DNA of 64,000 nt. It comes from Erythroxylum novogranatense (lineage: Eukaryota > Streptophyta > Magnoliopsida > Malpighiales > Erythroxylaceae). The first letter of the stretch is position 1; each line of letters starts with the position of its first letter. This document shows, piece by piece, positions 11,055-21,945 of this stretch. Below the pieces are notes generated by a model. The model searched no databases. It was not told where the DNA came from and saw only the letters and a program-made list of their open reading frames with translations. Location: positions 15,699,372 to 15,763,371 of the forward strand of contig CM057230.1 in assembly GCA_029891385.1 (NCBI GenBank). Direction: 5' to 3'. The position numbers and the translations under genes were made by a program.

Positions 11055-13672
11055 TTACTCCGATGAATCTTCGTGATAAAGATGTAGTGCAAGACCAAAG
11101 CGTGCACAGGCTCGACGAAATGCCATTGCTTCTGCCTTTTGTACAGGATCACCAAAGCCTGAATCATCCAGTGCTGCAGTTCCAGTGGCCTCCCTATGTA
11201 GCTGGTATGCAGAGAGAAATGGCCAAGAGGTTACAAAACTGAGATATTGTTGTGTGGAGTTTGAATAATCAGCCATGAGATGGGAATTCTATCTTGAAAG
11301 CAAAGTTTGCATGGACGAACTTGTTCGGGTCTTGTGAGCTTGTTTGATTGCTCAAGTTATGAAAGGTCTAGACTTGCAGCATGAGTTTAAACAGTTTATA
11401 ACTCACTAGATCAGCCTCAGTACCACAAAGTTTCCTTATCCTTTATTTTCCTAACTAATTCATTTCAGTCAATATGAAGAAACATCTTCCAAAAAAACAA
11501 AAAAAACAAAAACCATTCCCAGGACAAGTCAAATAATTCAAACAACAGAATGAAACGGTCAGAGAGACAAAATCACCATTCCTACCTATGTCATCTATGC
11601 TATTGGTCAGACAATTGCACGACCAGAATACTTCATTCTATAAACTAAAAGAGAACCATTTTAGATATAGGAATGCCCGTTATCTTCTAAAGAATCATTT
11701 ATTGTGTTTGCGAGCTAAACCAAAAACAAAACATGAAATGTTTGACCTGTTTCTCTTATATTTTTTGTATGAATAGAAATTTTAAAAAATGCATCGGATT
11801 GATCACTTAGGTTATTCGTTCTTTGTTTGCACAATTCGATTGCCATGAGATCATAAGCATTTGGTAGAACCTGATTATCAGGTCAAAAAAAAGATGTCAG
11901 ATTATGTTGCCCTTTGTCAATATATACTCATATGATAACAAAAACATTTGGAAAGATTGTTAAGCAAGATTGCAAAATCATGCATGCATTAAAAGGAATA
12001 ATCCACAAAAAGATTGAAAAAAGTACTATTATCATTGTTCTTGATCAAAGATTATTATATCCTTCTATGTTAGAAAGAACGTATTTTACATGTTATGCAA
12101 TCTCCAGTAAATCGATTACTTAAAAATAGTCTTAGGAATGAGCTTATGTTGAAATTTTGATTTAAACAGTAATCAACTTGAATCTTTCATCTTCAGCTAT
12201 GAAATTCCTGCCACATCACCCAGTTTAGCCTTGTTTTCTATGACAATAAACCTTCTGTACATGAAAGGTTATAAATTCCAACTGTTTTAAATTGATCTAC
12301 TCAATAGCACCATCCTAATAATTTGAACTATGTTTCTGACGGATGAAAATTTAAATACTTAATGTCATTTATGCCCAGTTTATTAACTAAAACTTCCATA
12401 GGTGAAGCTGAAGCCATCATAAACCTTAAATATAGACAACAACCTTGGCCTTGAATGAGTTGAAACAACTCAGCAACCACAGTGCCTACTGCGGACATCT
12501 TTTGTTACTGTGATATATTTGCACTAATGCAAGAAATCATAAATTGAGACGCTTACCTCAGCATCAGTCCCGTATAGTGTCACACGATAAACCACAGAAA
12601 CAGACTTGTTACCTGGAGAATAAGTGATGTTCCGTACCTCACCAGACCATTCTGCATCAATCAATTATGAAAGAACTTTCAAATGATAATGCTTAGAGCT
12701 GAAATTCGTTACATTGTGGTAATGGTCAATGAAAGCACAGATAGATGAATTCCTGTATACCTCAATGCAACATTCCAACTTAACTTACCTGGAGCATGTA
12801 AATTCATAATCCTATTAACAAGATGCCTGCAACAAATGGATAACTAAAATATCAGTTTATGAACTTACTAATTGCTCTACTTACAAATGAATTCTGATTA
12901 ATACTTTATGCAAGAGGATCTGACATCAAGCACAGACAAAAACTATACCATACGCGTAATGTTAAAAAGTTTACCACAATTATGTTTGACGCTTCAAAAA
13001 AGAAAACATGCATGCCACAATTACCGTTCCTCATTGATTCTAACTTTTGCTTTGTGGGTTAAGCAGCCGTTCATCCGAATCCCAATGATCGAAGTCCCTA
13101 TTTTCCCTTTGTCCACTCGTTATGATTTTCCCAAAACCAAGTTATTAATTTTCAACGTAATTGAACAGATTCACCTCGCGGAAAGGAAGAGAAAAATGAA
13201 AACAAGAGCCAAATTCTTCTAAGAGTCCTCGCAAAGGACCATATCGCAGTAAGACCCCAAACTCAGCAAAGACATTTAACCACATTCACATATAAAAAAT
13301 AAAGCATACGCGCAAGTAAGTCATATACCAGGGAACGTATCTGACACTGAAGCCATCTTCAACGCGTTGTCGAATGAGAGAATCAGGGACTTTCTTGTTG
13401 AGTTCTTTGAGTATTTCTGAGAGCGGCCTACAGAGTCCCGAAGTGGGTATGACCTCGTCATCGTCGTTGTGGCTATTTTTCTCCCCATCTTTGTCCCTAC
13501 CTCCAAAAGCAGCTGAATAAGAGGACCTGGAGGAGTAAGTGCGACTACAGCTACGCCTCGACGACGTTTGAAAGAGAAGTAGAGACTGTTTCCATGACTG
13601 AGACTGAGAAAGCTTCGAACTTGTTGCTGTTTTTGTTAAGAATTTCAATTTCAGGGCAGAGAGCGCTGTCAT
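11055..13672 (-). CDS. RAD52: Plant RAD52-like organellar DNA-repair protein (4 exons, 207 aa)
   Basis: Homologue of the short plant RAD52 proteins (RAD52-1/ODB1 and RAD52-2/ODB2), which bind single-stranded DNA, promote strand annealing and serve recombination repair in organelles. Exons on the minus strand: 13672-13329, 12826-12789, 12651-12557 and 11201-11055. All are GT-AG and the joined frame is 624 bp ending in TAA. The first 55 or so residues are rich in Ser, Lys and Arg and poor in acids, as in an organelle transit peptide. The conserved core follows from about residue 80: CRPLSEILKELNKKVPD, VPWHLVNRIMNLHAPEWSGE (the Trp codon is split by intron 1), VVYRVTLYGTDAE, REATGTAALDD and KAEAMAFRRACARFGLALHL. 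Only the RAD52 annealing core is present, as in other plant members. I lean to the RAD52-2 (plastid) type, but mitochondrial or nuclear targeting is not excluded. Confidence 0.9.
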
Positions 13673-14459
13673 TCTCTTGCGAAGAATAAAGCTTCAGAGA
13701 ATGGAACATAAGACTTAAGAGTGGGGACAAGAAAGCAATGGACTTTGTAAAAACCCGTGTCCAAGGAAATAGGCCTTTTTCGACAATTGATCATGTCACG
13801 TTAAAACTGTCCGACATGTTTTAAAGTACTCCGTTGATTTTTTAATTTTGTAATTTTTAAACATTAGAAATAACCTTTTTATTATTTAAAATAAAGATGT
13901 GTATTATTAGATCTTTTCAAATTTTACGTATTAACAACATTTATTTTTACCGTGTTGTTGTTGTTATTATTTTAGATATCTAATTAAAAATCTTAAAATT
14001 GTATACAATTTTAAATATGTTATCCCTTAAGTAATCAGACTTGGGAACATAGCAACTATGCAATTCATGGTGCCTTTTTTTACATTTTGTTTAATAAATT
14101 TGTGTTTGGTAAAGAGCAAACAGAAAGTTGTAAAAAAAGTCTGTTAATGATGCATCATTGATTCTTTTTAGAAGGTGCAAGGAAGAATAATTGACTCCCA
14201 AGCTGTCAGCATCATAAATTGGGGCGAGGCAAAAAAAGAAGAAGAAGGTGTAATTCTAATTTAACACAGTAGATTTGATTTAATTATATGTAATTCAAGT
14301 TAGCAAATTTTAATTAATAAATATTACAATACTGAAGGCAGCATATCTGGAGAGTATCTGTGGCCTTCTGATTTCATTCTTTCTTTGTACATCCAAAGGC
14401 CCTACAACGAGAAAGACATTTTGTTTTGTTCCAGTATATTGCAATGGCAGAGTCTAGCT
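13673..14459. other. Intergenic: RAD52-like promoter side and GDSL 3' flank
   Basis: 787 bp between the ATG of the RAD52-like gene and the stop codon of the GDSL gene; both genes are on the minus strand. AT-rich, no gene or repeat recognised. Confidence 0.55.
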
Positions 14460-16202
14460 TCAGCTGAACTGATCTGTTGTGTTATTCATATTGGAGATGA
14501 GAGTCATTTGTTGGACATTGATAGGATAACAATCTCTTGGTGACCCAGAAAATGCCCTCTGAGCTAATATGGAATTCACAGCTTCTGTTGGATGGAATGC
14601 ATCCCAAAACACGTATGCATTTCTGTTGGGGCATGGAACTGCAAATGGAAGACAAGTTATTTGGCCTTGATTCCTCCCAATTCCACAACAAGCCCTATCC
14701 ACAACACTGAACCCTGCAACATATACACTCCACAACCACACATTAACCAGCTTCGTATCAATTCCAAAGATTAGTGTTAAGAAGAGAATATGTTTACTCA
14801 ATTACCATAAGTGGCAGGGTTATTTAGGATGTCACCAACTGCAGCATAGGTATTGCCATATAAAAAGGTTGCACCAGCCTGCTTATTGAGTTGATCGACG
14901 AGTGATTTGAGTCCTTCATTGAAGGTTCCAAGTATTTGATTCACATAATCAACACATCTATCCGGCGGAGCTTGGCCGCTGGCTCTCTGATTAGGGATAC
15001 AACCAAGGGGTCCAATTCCTGCTAGTAGGAATTTCCTTACTCCTAGACTGTAGAGTGCCTGCAATTGACGTTGCGATTACTGGAAAAGCTAATGGTTTAC
15101 GTTAATGAGATGCTAAATGCATAACCAATGAATCCAGATCGGACCACAAGTTGGCGAGCGTAGTGATTTAGCAGAAGATAGGCGAACTGTGGTGGGCTAT
15201 AGTTGTAGCTGGAGGAGTAGATTGAAGGCATGAGGTAATTGTTGATGTAGTCATTGCTTCCAAATACCAATACTGCTATGGATTTCGCAAGATAGTCTGT
15301 ATAGTTCCTCCCGCTTATCACTGCTTTTAGCTGTTTTAATGTAGTCTCGAAGTTCAGCACTTGCTGGCTCAGGCTGTATCTTTGTCCCTGCATTTTCCAT
15401 CATTGAACTTGTAACTTAGCAACACGTTCCCACAGTACTATCCCATGGGATTTCGTCGGAGCTCTTATAAAGGAAAGGAAACGTAACTTCACATGATCCT
15501 AGGATTAAATGGAAATCATAAAATGTTGGAAAATTCATTCAGGTTTACTACTATCAGAAATGGACTACAGGTCAAGTTGGGGATTGTACGTAGTGTTGGC
15601 CTGTCTCATCAAGAATTCCAGCAGCTGCTGAAGCATAATTGACTCCTTCAAGTAATTTATATCCAGCTGTATTAGGATCCGAGAAAGCTGCAGGATAAGG
15701 CACACCCAGTAGCTCTCCTGCAAACCTCATGTGTTCATAAAACCTTGTTAATTACAAACTATACTTGAAAAATCAGGGAACTAGATTTTTTTGTTTTTTG
15801 GCCTCTAAATACATAAAAAAGGTGCAAGCTAGATTGAAGTGGGGTATTATTTTTGTATCATACCTCATACGTGGAAAAATAATAACCGCAATAATCATTG
15901 GAACCTCGATACTTTAGCTGCAGTTCAATGGAGGATTACATACCTAGTATGTCGACAAACGTTTTTCCATTACAAAATCTCCCAGTAGCACGGTAGTTGA
16001 AGTCAATACCATAAGGGTAATAATTACATTTGGCGATGGAGCTGAGGTAGTTGTTGTTACCCACGTCAACCAACGAATCTCCAAAAACAAACATCGCAGG
16101 AACTCTTGTTGATTCTATAACTACAAACCTGCCCGAGCATTGCAGAATCCAGATTGCCATACTCAAAAACCAGAATCGTTGAATAGCCATAAACATCGTC
16201 AT
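14460..16202 (-). CDS. Secreted GDSL esterase/lipase (5 exons, 378 aa)
   Basis: SGNH-fold hydrolase of the large plant GDSL family, predicted to cleave ester bonds of lipids or acylated cell-wall compounds outside the cell. Exons on the minus strand: 16202-15944, 15717-15590, 15387-15145, 15058-14806 and 14713-14460; the frame closes at 1137 bp. The start is the ATG at 16202; a longer open frame to 16244 begins with GTG and was rejected. Residues 1-35 hold a hydrophobic signal peptide (FWFLSMAIWIL). Catalytic blocks are all present: FGDSLVDVGNN (Ser43), the block II Gly in NYASAAAGIL, GSNDY (172-176) and FWDAFHP (Asp332, His335). The five-exon layout and length are standard for the family. 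The donor of exon 3 is ambiguous by one codon (15145 or 15148). The natural substrate cannot be told from sequence. Confidence 0.94.
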
Positions 16203-17391
16203 CCCTCTTATCAGCAACCCTTTGAGTCTTTGCTTGCAAATCACTGATAGAAAAAATGTAGAGTGTTCTAAAAATAGTGAAGGCCATATAAAGGACGTGG
16301 TAGAGAGGGGATGTGGTGAAGAAGGTAAGTATTAGGAGATTGTCTGGAGTGAAACCGTTATAGCTAGAGTCATGATAATGTAAGACAAAACACATGAAAC
16401 CATACTTTAGTTTGTGCCTTTATTCCTGGATTCAGGGTAGTCTTGTTTCTTAACGCTCATGTCACATATCGCCAACAGTTTTCTTGGGTTGTTAATTAGG
16501 CTGTTTTGTCTTGCTGCTTTGCATGTCAATACAAGGACAATTCGCTAACTACAGGAGTAATCCAGCTAATGCTTGGACTAAGGGTTCACGCCAAAGTGAA
16601 ATCTGTGGGCTATCTGGAATTGGATTATCTGGTGCCAAAGAAAACGCACAGGTATGTGTCAACATGTTGTCACCTGCATTTTGGGGTTCAGGATGCTTTT
16701 TCAGGTTTTTGTTTCCGAGTCGGATGATGAGATCAGCCAGAATAGCTATCCGATCAACATGTATTAAGTTTTTGTTCCAGCACCTGCTTGTCGCTCCATT
16801 GTTTATGGAAAAAAGTGGAGATTTAACAAGGGAAAGAAATTAAGCACCTACCAAAAGATGTTCTTCAATGGGATTGCTCATCGACATATCTATCCATCCA
16901 TTTTCATATAAAATTAATAAATAAATTATTATAATAAAATTAAAAGTAATAATTACAAACTAATCATAATAATAATTAAAGAATAAGAAAATAGAGATAA
17001 ATTTAATTTTGACCAGAAAAATCTTTCATACAATATCTTTTTTATAGGTGAATAGAACCTTTAATTAAAATCTAATTGTGATCCATTTATAACATCTTCT
17101 AAAATATTAAAATTTCTTTTCAAAACTAACTTAAATAACCATTAAATTCATAAATTAAATATTATAAAATTAATTTATAAATGAGATCGATTAGTCAAAT
17201 CAGATATCTTCAAATTAGACATCCTTGGACTGAGGTATTACTTGACAAAAATCCCCTTCTTATAACTTTTCAAATCCTTTTATTAGGATAAAGTGTAAGC
17301 AATATACTTAAATGTCAACAATCACATAATAATTAAATCCTAATTCAGTATATGCAATAATACACAACCTTCTTAAATATATATATATATC
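16203..17391. other. Intergenic: GDSL promoter side, AT-rich
   Basis: No gene recognised. Sequence from about 16900 is very AT-rich and ends in an (AT)n run (17378-17390), into which Tat element A inserted. Confidence 0.6.
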
Positions 17392-17795
17392 TGGTTCTCA
17401 CGGATTTTACCGAATCAGACGTTGTCGCTCGCCCATGAGTCGCCGCTTCGTGATGAGTCCGACGTGAAAATACCTGCAAAACAAGGAAGGCATGTCGGGG
17501 ATTGTGTCCCGATTAGCCCCTCCGACGCTCAAGTCAGTATTTTGGTGAAGGTGAGGTTGATCAGTACAGAGAAACAATTAGGTTATGATTTCGTACCTCA
17601 ATTATGGGAGAATTATACCTTATATATGGTTTTGTAGTTAGGTCTAGGTCTTTACGTGTTTGCATGGGAGACTTCCTTCTATGGATGGGCCAAGGAAAGC
17701 ATGGGCTTAGGCATAAGACTGATCTCCGATGAATGGACCGATCGGCCCACGGGTCGTCTTGACCGGATCCGGGCCCAACACGGCCAACCCGACCA
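17392..17795 (-). repeat. Left LTR of element A (3' LTR in element sense)
   Basis: 404 bp. On the plus strand it runs from TGGTTCTCACGG to CCCGACCA, so the ends are TGGT...ACCA inverted. Aligns end to end with 27410-27818. Confidence 0.93.
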
Positions 17796-17806
17796 TAAGC
17801 CCCCTT
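17796..17806 (-). other. Polypurine tract of element A
   Basis: The minus strand reads AAGGGGGCTTA directly before the 3' LTR, as expected for the plus-strand primer of reverse transcription. Confidence 0.75.
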
Positions 17807-18611
17807 ACTCCTCGAGCCTGAGCGAAGAGAAGGGTCGGAGGAGTATGTAGAGGTTTTATAGCTCGTACATAGAACGACTCGTGATTGGGGCGATCGGTTG
17901 AGCATTGAGATGTAACTCGTCTGGAGGTCAGCTAAATGTAGTAGTCGATCGGTCGGGCATTGTTATTGTAGCCCGGTCATGGGACAGCTCGGGCAGTCCC
18001 CATCGATTAGGTGCCGACCGATTATGCGTGAATCGTCAGATATCGACCGCCAGTATAATCGCCGTTCGGATCGATTGACCAAGTGCCCTAACCGATCGGC
18101 CTCAGACTTATTACGCGATACTCTAGTTGAAACAGTCGGTGGTTATCATTGGCGGCGTGGCGAAGCATTTATTGTAGACGGCGGCGTCCGATCGACGGCT
18201 TTCAGAATCAAACGATCGTCCTCATGATCGTCAGATAAATTATCATGCAAGGCCCTTCAACTGCTCGCGCCATTCCGATTTTGAGTGGCCCCGATTCTCC
18301 TGGTTCAGATTTCGCGCGTGTCCGAGCTCGCTCGGATCTTCTCCACGACGAGCTTTGATTGAATGTCCTCCAACCACCCCTATAAGTATTCGAGTCGATG
18401 AGTTGCGGTGTTTTTACTTTTTGCTTTCGCTCGAACTTACACTTTGCTTCCATTTGCTCTTTATCGCTCACTTGCCCTTAAATTGCTTTTGCTTCGCCGT
18501 CCGATATACCCATTTCTAATCTCTAAATAGGTACGTCCTTTTTCTTCATTCCTTCTTCATTCCTTCTTCATTCCTTCTTCGTTCCTTCTTCTTTCCTTTT
18601 TCTTGGTAAGC

Positions 18612-20789
18612 ATGTCGACGGGTAGTTCTAGAAGTATGGTAGGGGGCGTTGAGGAGATATCAACGAGAGAAAGGAAAGATGGATTGGTTGTGGAGGTGCC
18701 GCCAAGGAATCCATCGACGATGACCCTGGAGGAGTTGAATAGGTCAATAATCAGGTATGGCATCCCCTTGTCCTGGGGTCCCCGGCTTGCTCTGGGGAAT
18801 GAGCGGATCCACAGCAACTCAAGTGGGTACTTTCTTTGTTCCAAAGCTTCTTCTCCGTTGGTGGTATGAGGCTTCAGATGCTCCAATCGTCGACGAGGTG
18901 TGCATGGCCTACCGGTGATGCCGAGCCAAATTCTCCAATAATCGGAGGTTTGTTAATGGTTTGGCATTGTTATGCCATCAGTTCGGTCATTTGCCCACAG
19001 TTGGCAGTTTGTTAATGGTTTGGCATTGTTATGCCATCAGTTCGGTCATTTGCCCACAGTTGGCATCTTGCGTCATTTTTTGAGGATGGGTCAGAGTCCG
19101 AGTTCTGGGGCTGGGGTCCCCTTTCTACAATATAAGGAAGCCCGGTACCGCCAGGCCGGTACAACCTCGAAAGTTTCTTCTTGGCGACGTTCTTCTTCGT
19201 GAAAGCCCTGTGGTCTTCCAATGAAGTCTCGCCATGAGGTACCCTTTAGCCGAAAGCAAAGGAACGTCGAGCGTGTTTCTTAGTGGGGAGGAGTGGAGGG
19301 TGATCAATCGCATAAAAGAGCTCGGCCATTACGATTTTGTGGGGCTGATACGAGCCTATTCCGGGGGTGTCTCGGCTAGCTCTTTTCTTATCGACCCCCC
19401 GCCACGAGTTAGCGGGCTAGGAGAGGAAAACGTCCCGTCTGGTTGAGCCCTCGGTGTCGAGTTTCTTATTATATTCTTGATTTTTGGTTCCTCTTTCTAA
19501 CTTGCTATGTTGCTATGCAACCATGGTGAGGATGTGAGACGCTCCTGCCCAAGCTTCCAAGTCAAAGAAGCGGGCCGCTCAGAAGGAGAAGAGGAAAGAG
19601 GCGCAGGCTGGTGAGGGCGCCGCTTTGTCTGTGGGGTTGGGCTCCTCCGCAGTGTCGACGGGTGTTCCACCTGCCGAGGGTCGTCCTGCTGATTCGGCAT
19701 CAATGCCGATTGTGCCCGTCGACGCGGGCCAGGTAATTCGGGTAGAGGAGGAGGATGCGGGGCCTCCTCTTAAGAGGAAGAGATTGGTTCGGCTGGGTGA
19801 TCTACCGTCCTGCCCGGTGAGTCGGGCCGTGACAGTGAAAAAGAAAGGCAAGGGAAAGGTGCAAGCCGCGAACCCTGGGCAGTGGGAGTCTGCCCTCAAG
19901 TTGGCCAAGGATGCCACGATCGGGGATCTCGAGGTGTCCCGTTACATTGCCGAGAGGATTACTCCCCGTGGACGAGCAACTCATGGACAAGAGGAGTAGC
20001 TGGAGTTAGGGTCTCACTGCCTGCCTTGGTGTGCGGAGGCGACGACGCCCTTCAGCGAGAAAGTTGCAGCGTTTGGAGACTCTGGACCAGGAAGTCCAAG
20101 ATCTCCATAATCAGGTGAAGGCTTTGAAGGGCGAGCTTTCGGAGGTGAAGGAGGGGAGAGACCTCCTCCAGGCTAAAAACACGTCCTTGGAAGAGGAGAA
20201 GAAGTCCCAGGAGGAAGAGATGGGCGCTTTGTTGGCTCGACTGGCCAAAGGGGAGGAGGAGAGGGACGAACTGAAGAAAACGGTGAGCGCGGAGCAGGAG
20301 CTTAACAAGAAATACCGCCAAGATTGCCATTCCGCAATGGAAGGTAGAAACAGAGCTGAGAACACCGTGCGGGAGGTGTGGTGCTCTGTTAGGAAGCAGC
20401 GGATTGAGGTAATTAAGTGATGGAAGAGGCGGTTTCTGTACGAGGAGAGTTTAGAGCTCGCCTGTGACATAGCCCTCTCGGTTCTGAGGAGGGGCCATGA
20501 GCTCTACACTCCTGTGGGGTCGATGTGCCCTTCATTCAAGGATTATGCCGAGCCGCTTCTTCCTGCAGCTCTTGGGCTTTCTTTGGAGGAGGTCAAGGAG
20601 AAGGCTGAGGGGTCGATGAGCGTCATTCCGGATGAAGAGCTGGATCTCAACTCCGAAGAAGAGCTTCCTTATGGGGATATTCCTCCGGTTGCTTCCCCGG
20701 TTCCTGCTCCTGCTCCCATTGTGTCGCTCCCTTCTGAGGCTTCTCCTGCTCCCCCGGTCATTCAAACCTCCCCCTCTGTTGATTTTTAA
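18612..20789 (+). pseudogene. Antisense additional coding region of element A (coiled-coil protein), broken
   Basis: Transcribed opposite to gag/pol, between the 3' LTR and the end of pol, as known for the antisense extra gene of Grande-like Tat elements. It starts at the ATG at 18612 and matches the better copy in element B: GGVEEISTRERKDGLVVE, then LNRSI..GIPL.WGPRLAL, an acidic and basic segment GPPLKRKRLVRLGDLP, and a long coiled coil (about 20050-20420, rich in Glu/Lys with EVQDL, KEGRDLLQ and EEEKKSQEEEM), then an acidic Pro-rich tail. The N-terminal part resembles the Pfam entry named putative gypsy-type transposon (Transposase_28, from memory). Frame breaks include a stop at about 18867, a 59-bp tandem duplication at 18948-19065, and further shifts. 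No function is known to me. Confidence 0.75.
18948..19065 (+). repeat. 59-bp tandem duplication inside the antisense region of element A
   Basis: Two head-to-tail, nearly identical copies, each containing GTTAATGGTTTGGCATTGTT (starting at 18952 and 19011). Element B has a single copy at the matching place (near 35040). Because 59 is not a multiple of three, the duplication shifts the frame. Confidence 0.9.
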
Positions 20790-21289
20790 AGCTCACCTGG
20801 TCGGGCTTGTGGCCAGGGCTAATTCAAGAAATGAACTTGCCTTCAGTTTCTCAATTATCTTCCATGTTTATATTCTTTATTTTTGATCCGTAGTAGAATT
20901 TAGCTAAGTCGTTCATGGCCAACCAGCATTGAGATCGATCTGTGGTTGAGGCCGAGCAGTGGTCTCAAGGATCCTGTCTTGGCGACCATGCCGATCGATG
21001 GTTCCAAGGATCGTCTTGGTAACCTGGTCGATCCGTCGGACGAAGTCGAGCTATGATCCCAAGGACGTTGCCTTGATACCGACCGACCGTAGCGATCGAT
21101 GGTTTCGAGGATTGTCTCGGTAACCTGGTCGATCTGTCGGGCGACCGATCGACCATGGTCGATCGATGGCGAAGTCGAATGAGGGTCCCAAGGATCTTGT
21201 CTTGCCGACCCAACCGACCGTAGTCGATCTATGAAGATGTCGAGCGGTGGCGAGCGAGGTCCCAAGAATCTTGTCTTGGCGACCAGACC

Positions 21290-21755
21290 GACCGTAGTCG
21301 ATCTATGGAGATGCCGAGCGATGACGAACGAGGTCCCAAGGATCTTGTTTTAGCGACCCGACTGACCGTAGTCGATCTATGAAGATGCCGAGCGATGGCG
21401 AGCGGGGTCCCAAGGATCTTGTCTTGGCGACCCGACCGACCGTAGTCGATCTATTGAGATGCCGAGCGATGGCGAGCGAGGTCCCAAGGATCTTGTCTTG
21501 GCGACCCGACCGACCGTAGTCGATCTATGGAGATGCCGAGCGATGGCGAGCGAGGTCCCAAAGATCTTGTCTTGGCGACCCGACCGACCGTAGTCGATCT
21601 ATGGAGATGCCGAGCGAGGTCCCAAGGATCTTATCTTGGCAACCAGACCGACTGTAGTCGATCTATGGAGATGCCGAGCGATGGCGAACGAGGTCCCAAG
21701 GATCTTGTCTTGGTGACCCGACCGACCGTAGTCGATCTATGGAGATGCCGGGTAA
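21290..21755. repeat. 74-bp tandem repeat array of element A
   Basis: About six good units, with worse ones extending left to about 20980. A landmark, GTAGTCGATCTATGGAGATG, recurs with 74-bp spacing (for example at 21368, 21442 and 21516). One unit near 21602-21670 is shortened. It lies between the antisense region and the end of pol and is homologous to the 75-bp array of element B. Confidence 0.9.
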
Positions 21756-21945
21756 TGGTTGATTGGATTTTTTACTCTTTGCCGCATACAATGGAGCTTT
21801 TTATTGCCAAGAAATCTGAAAACCTCTTTATTGATGATAATGAGGGTGTGGGCCATTAAAAAATCTGTCTGGCAGGGACAGGAAAAAGGTTCCCACATGT
21901 ATACAAAAACGGTAATAAGTAAAAATTAACTTAAGTAGAACTTAT

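Noticed and set aside
15936..16244. GDSL start at 16244
   Set aside because: The codon there is GTG. The ATG at 16202 gives a normal signal peptide directly before the mature domain.
19497..20470. Minus-strand frames (up to 119 codons) opposite the antisense coding region of element A
   Set aside because: Shadows of the GC-rich, Glu/Lys-rich plus-strand coding sequence; no conserved domain and no match pattern with element B in those frames.
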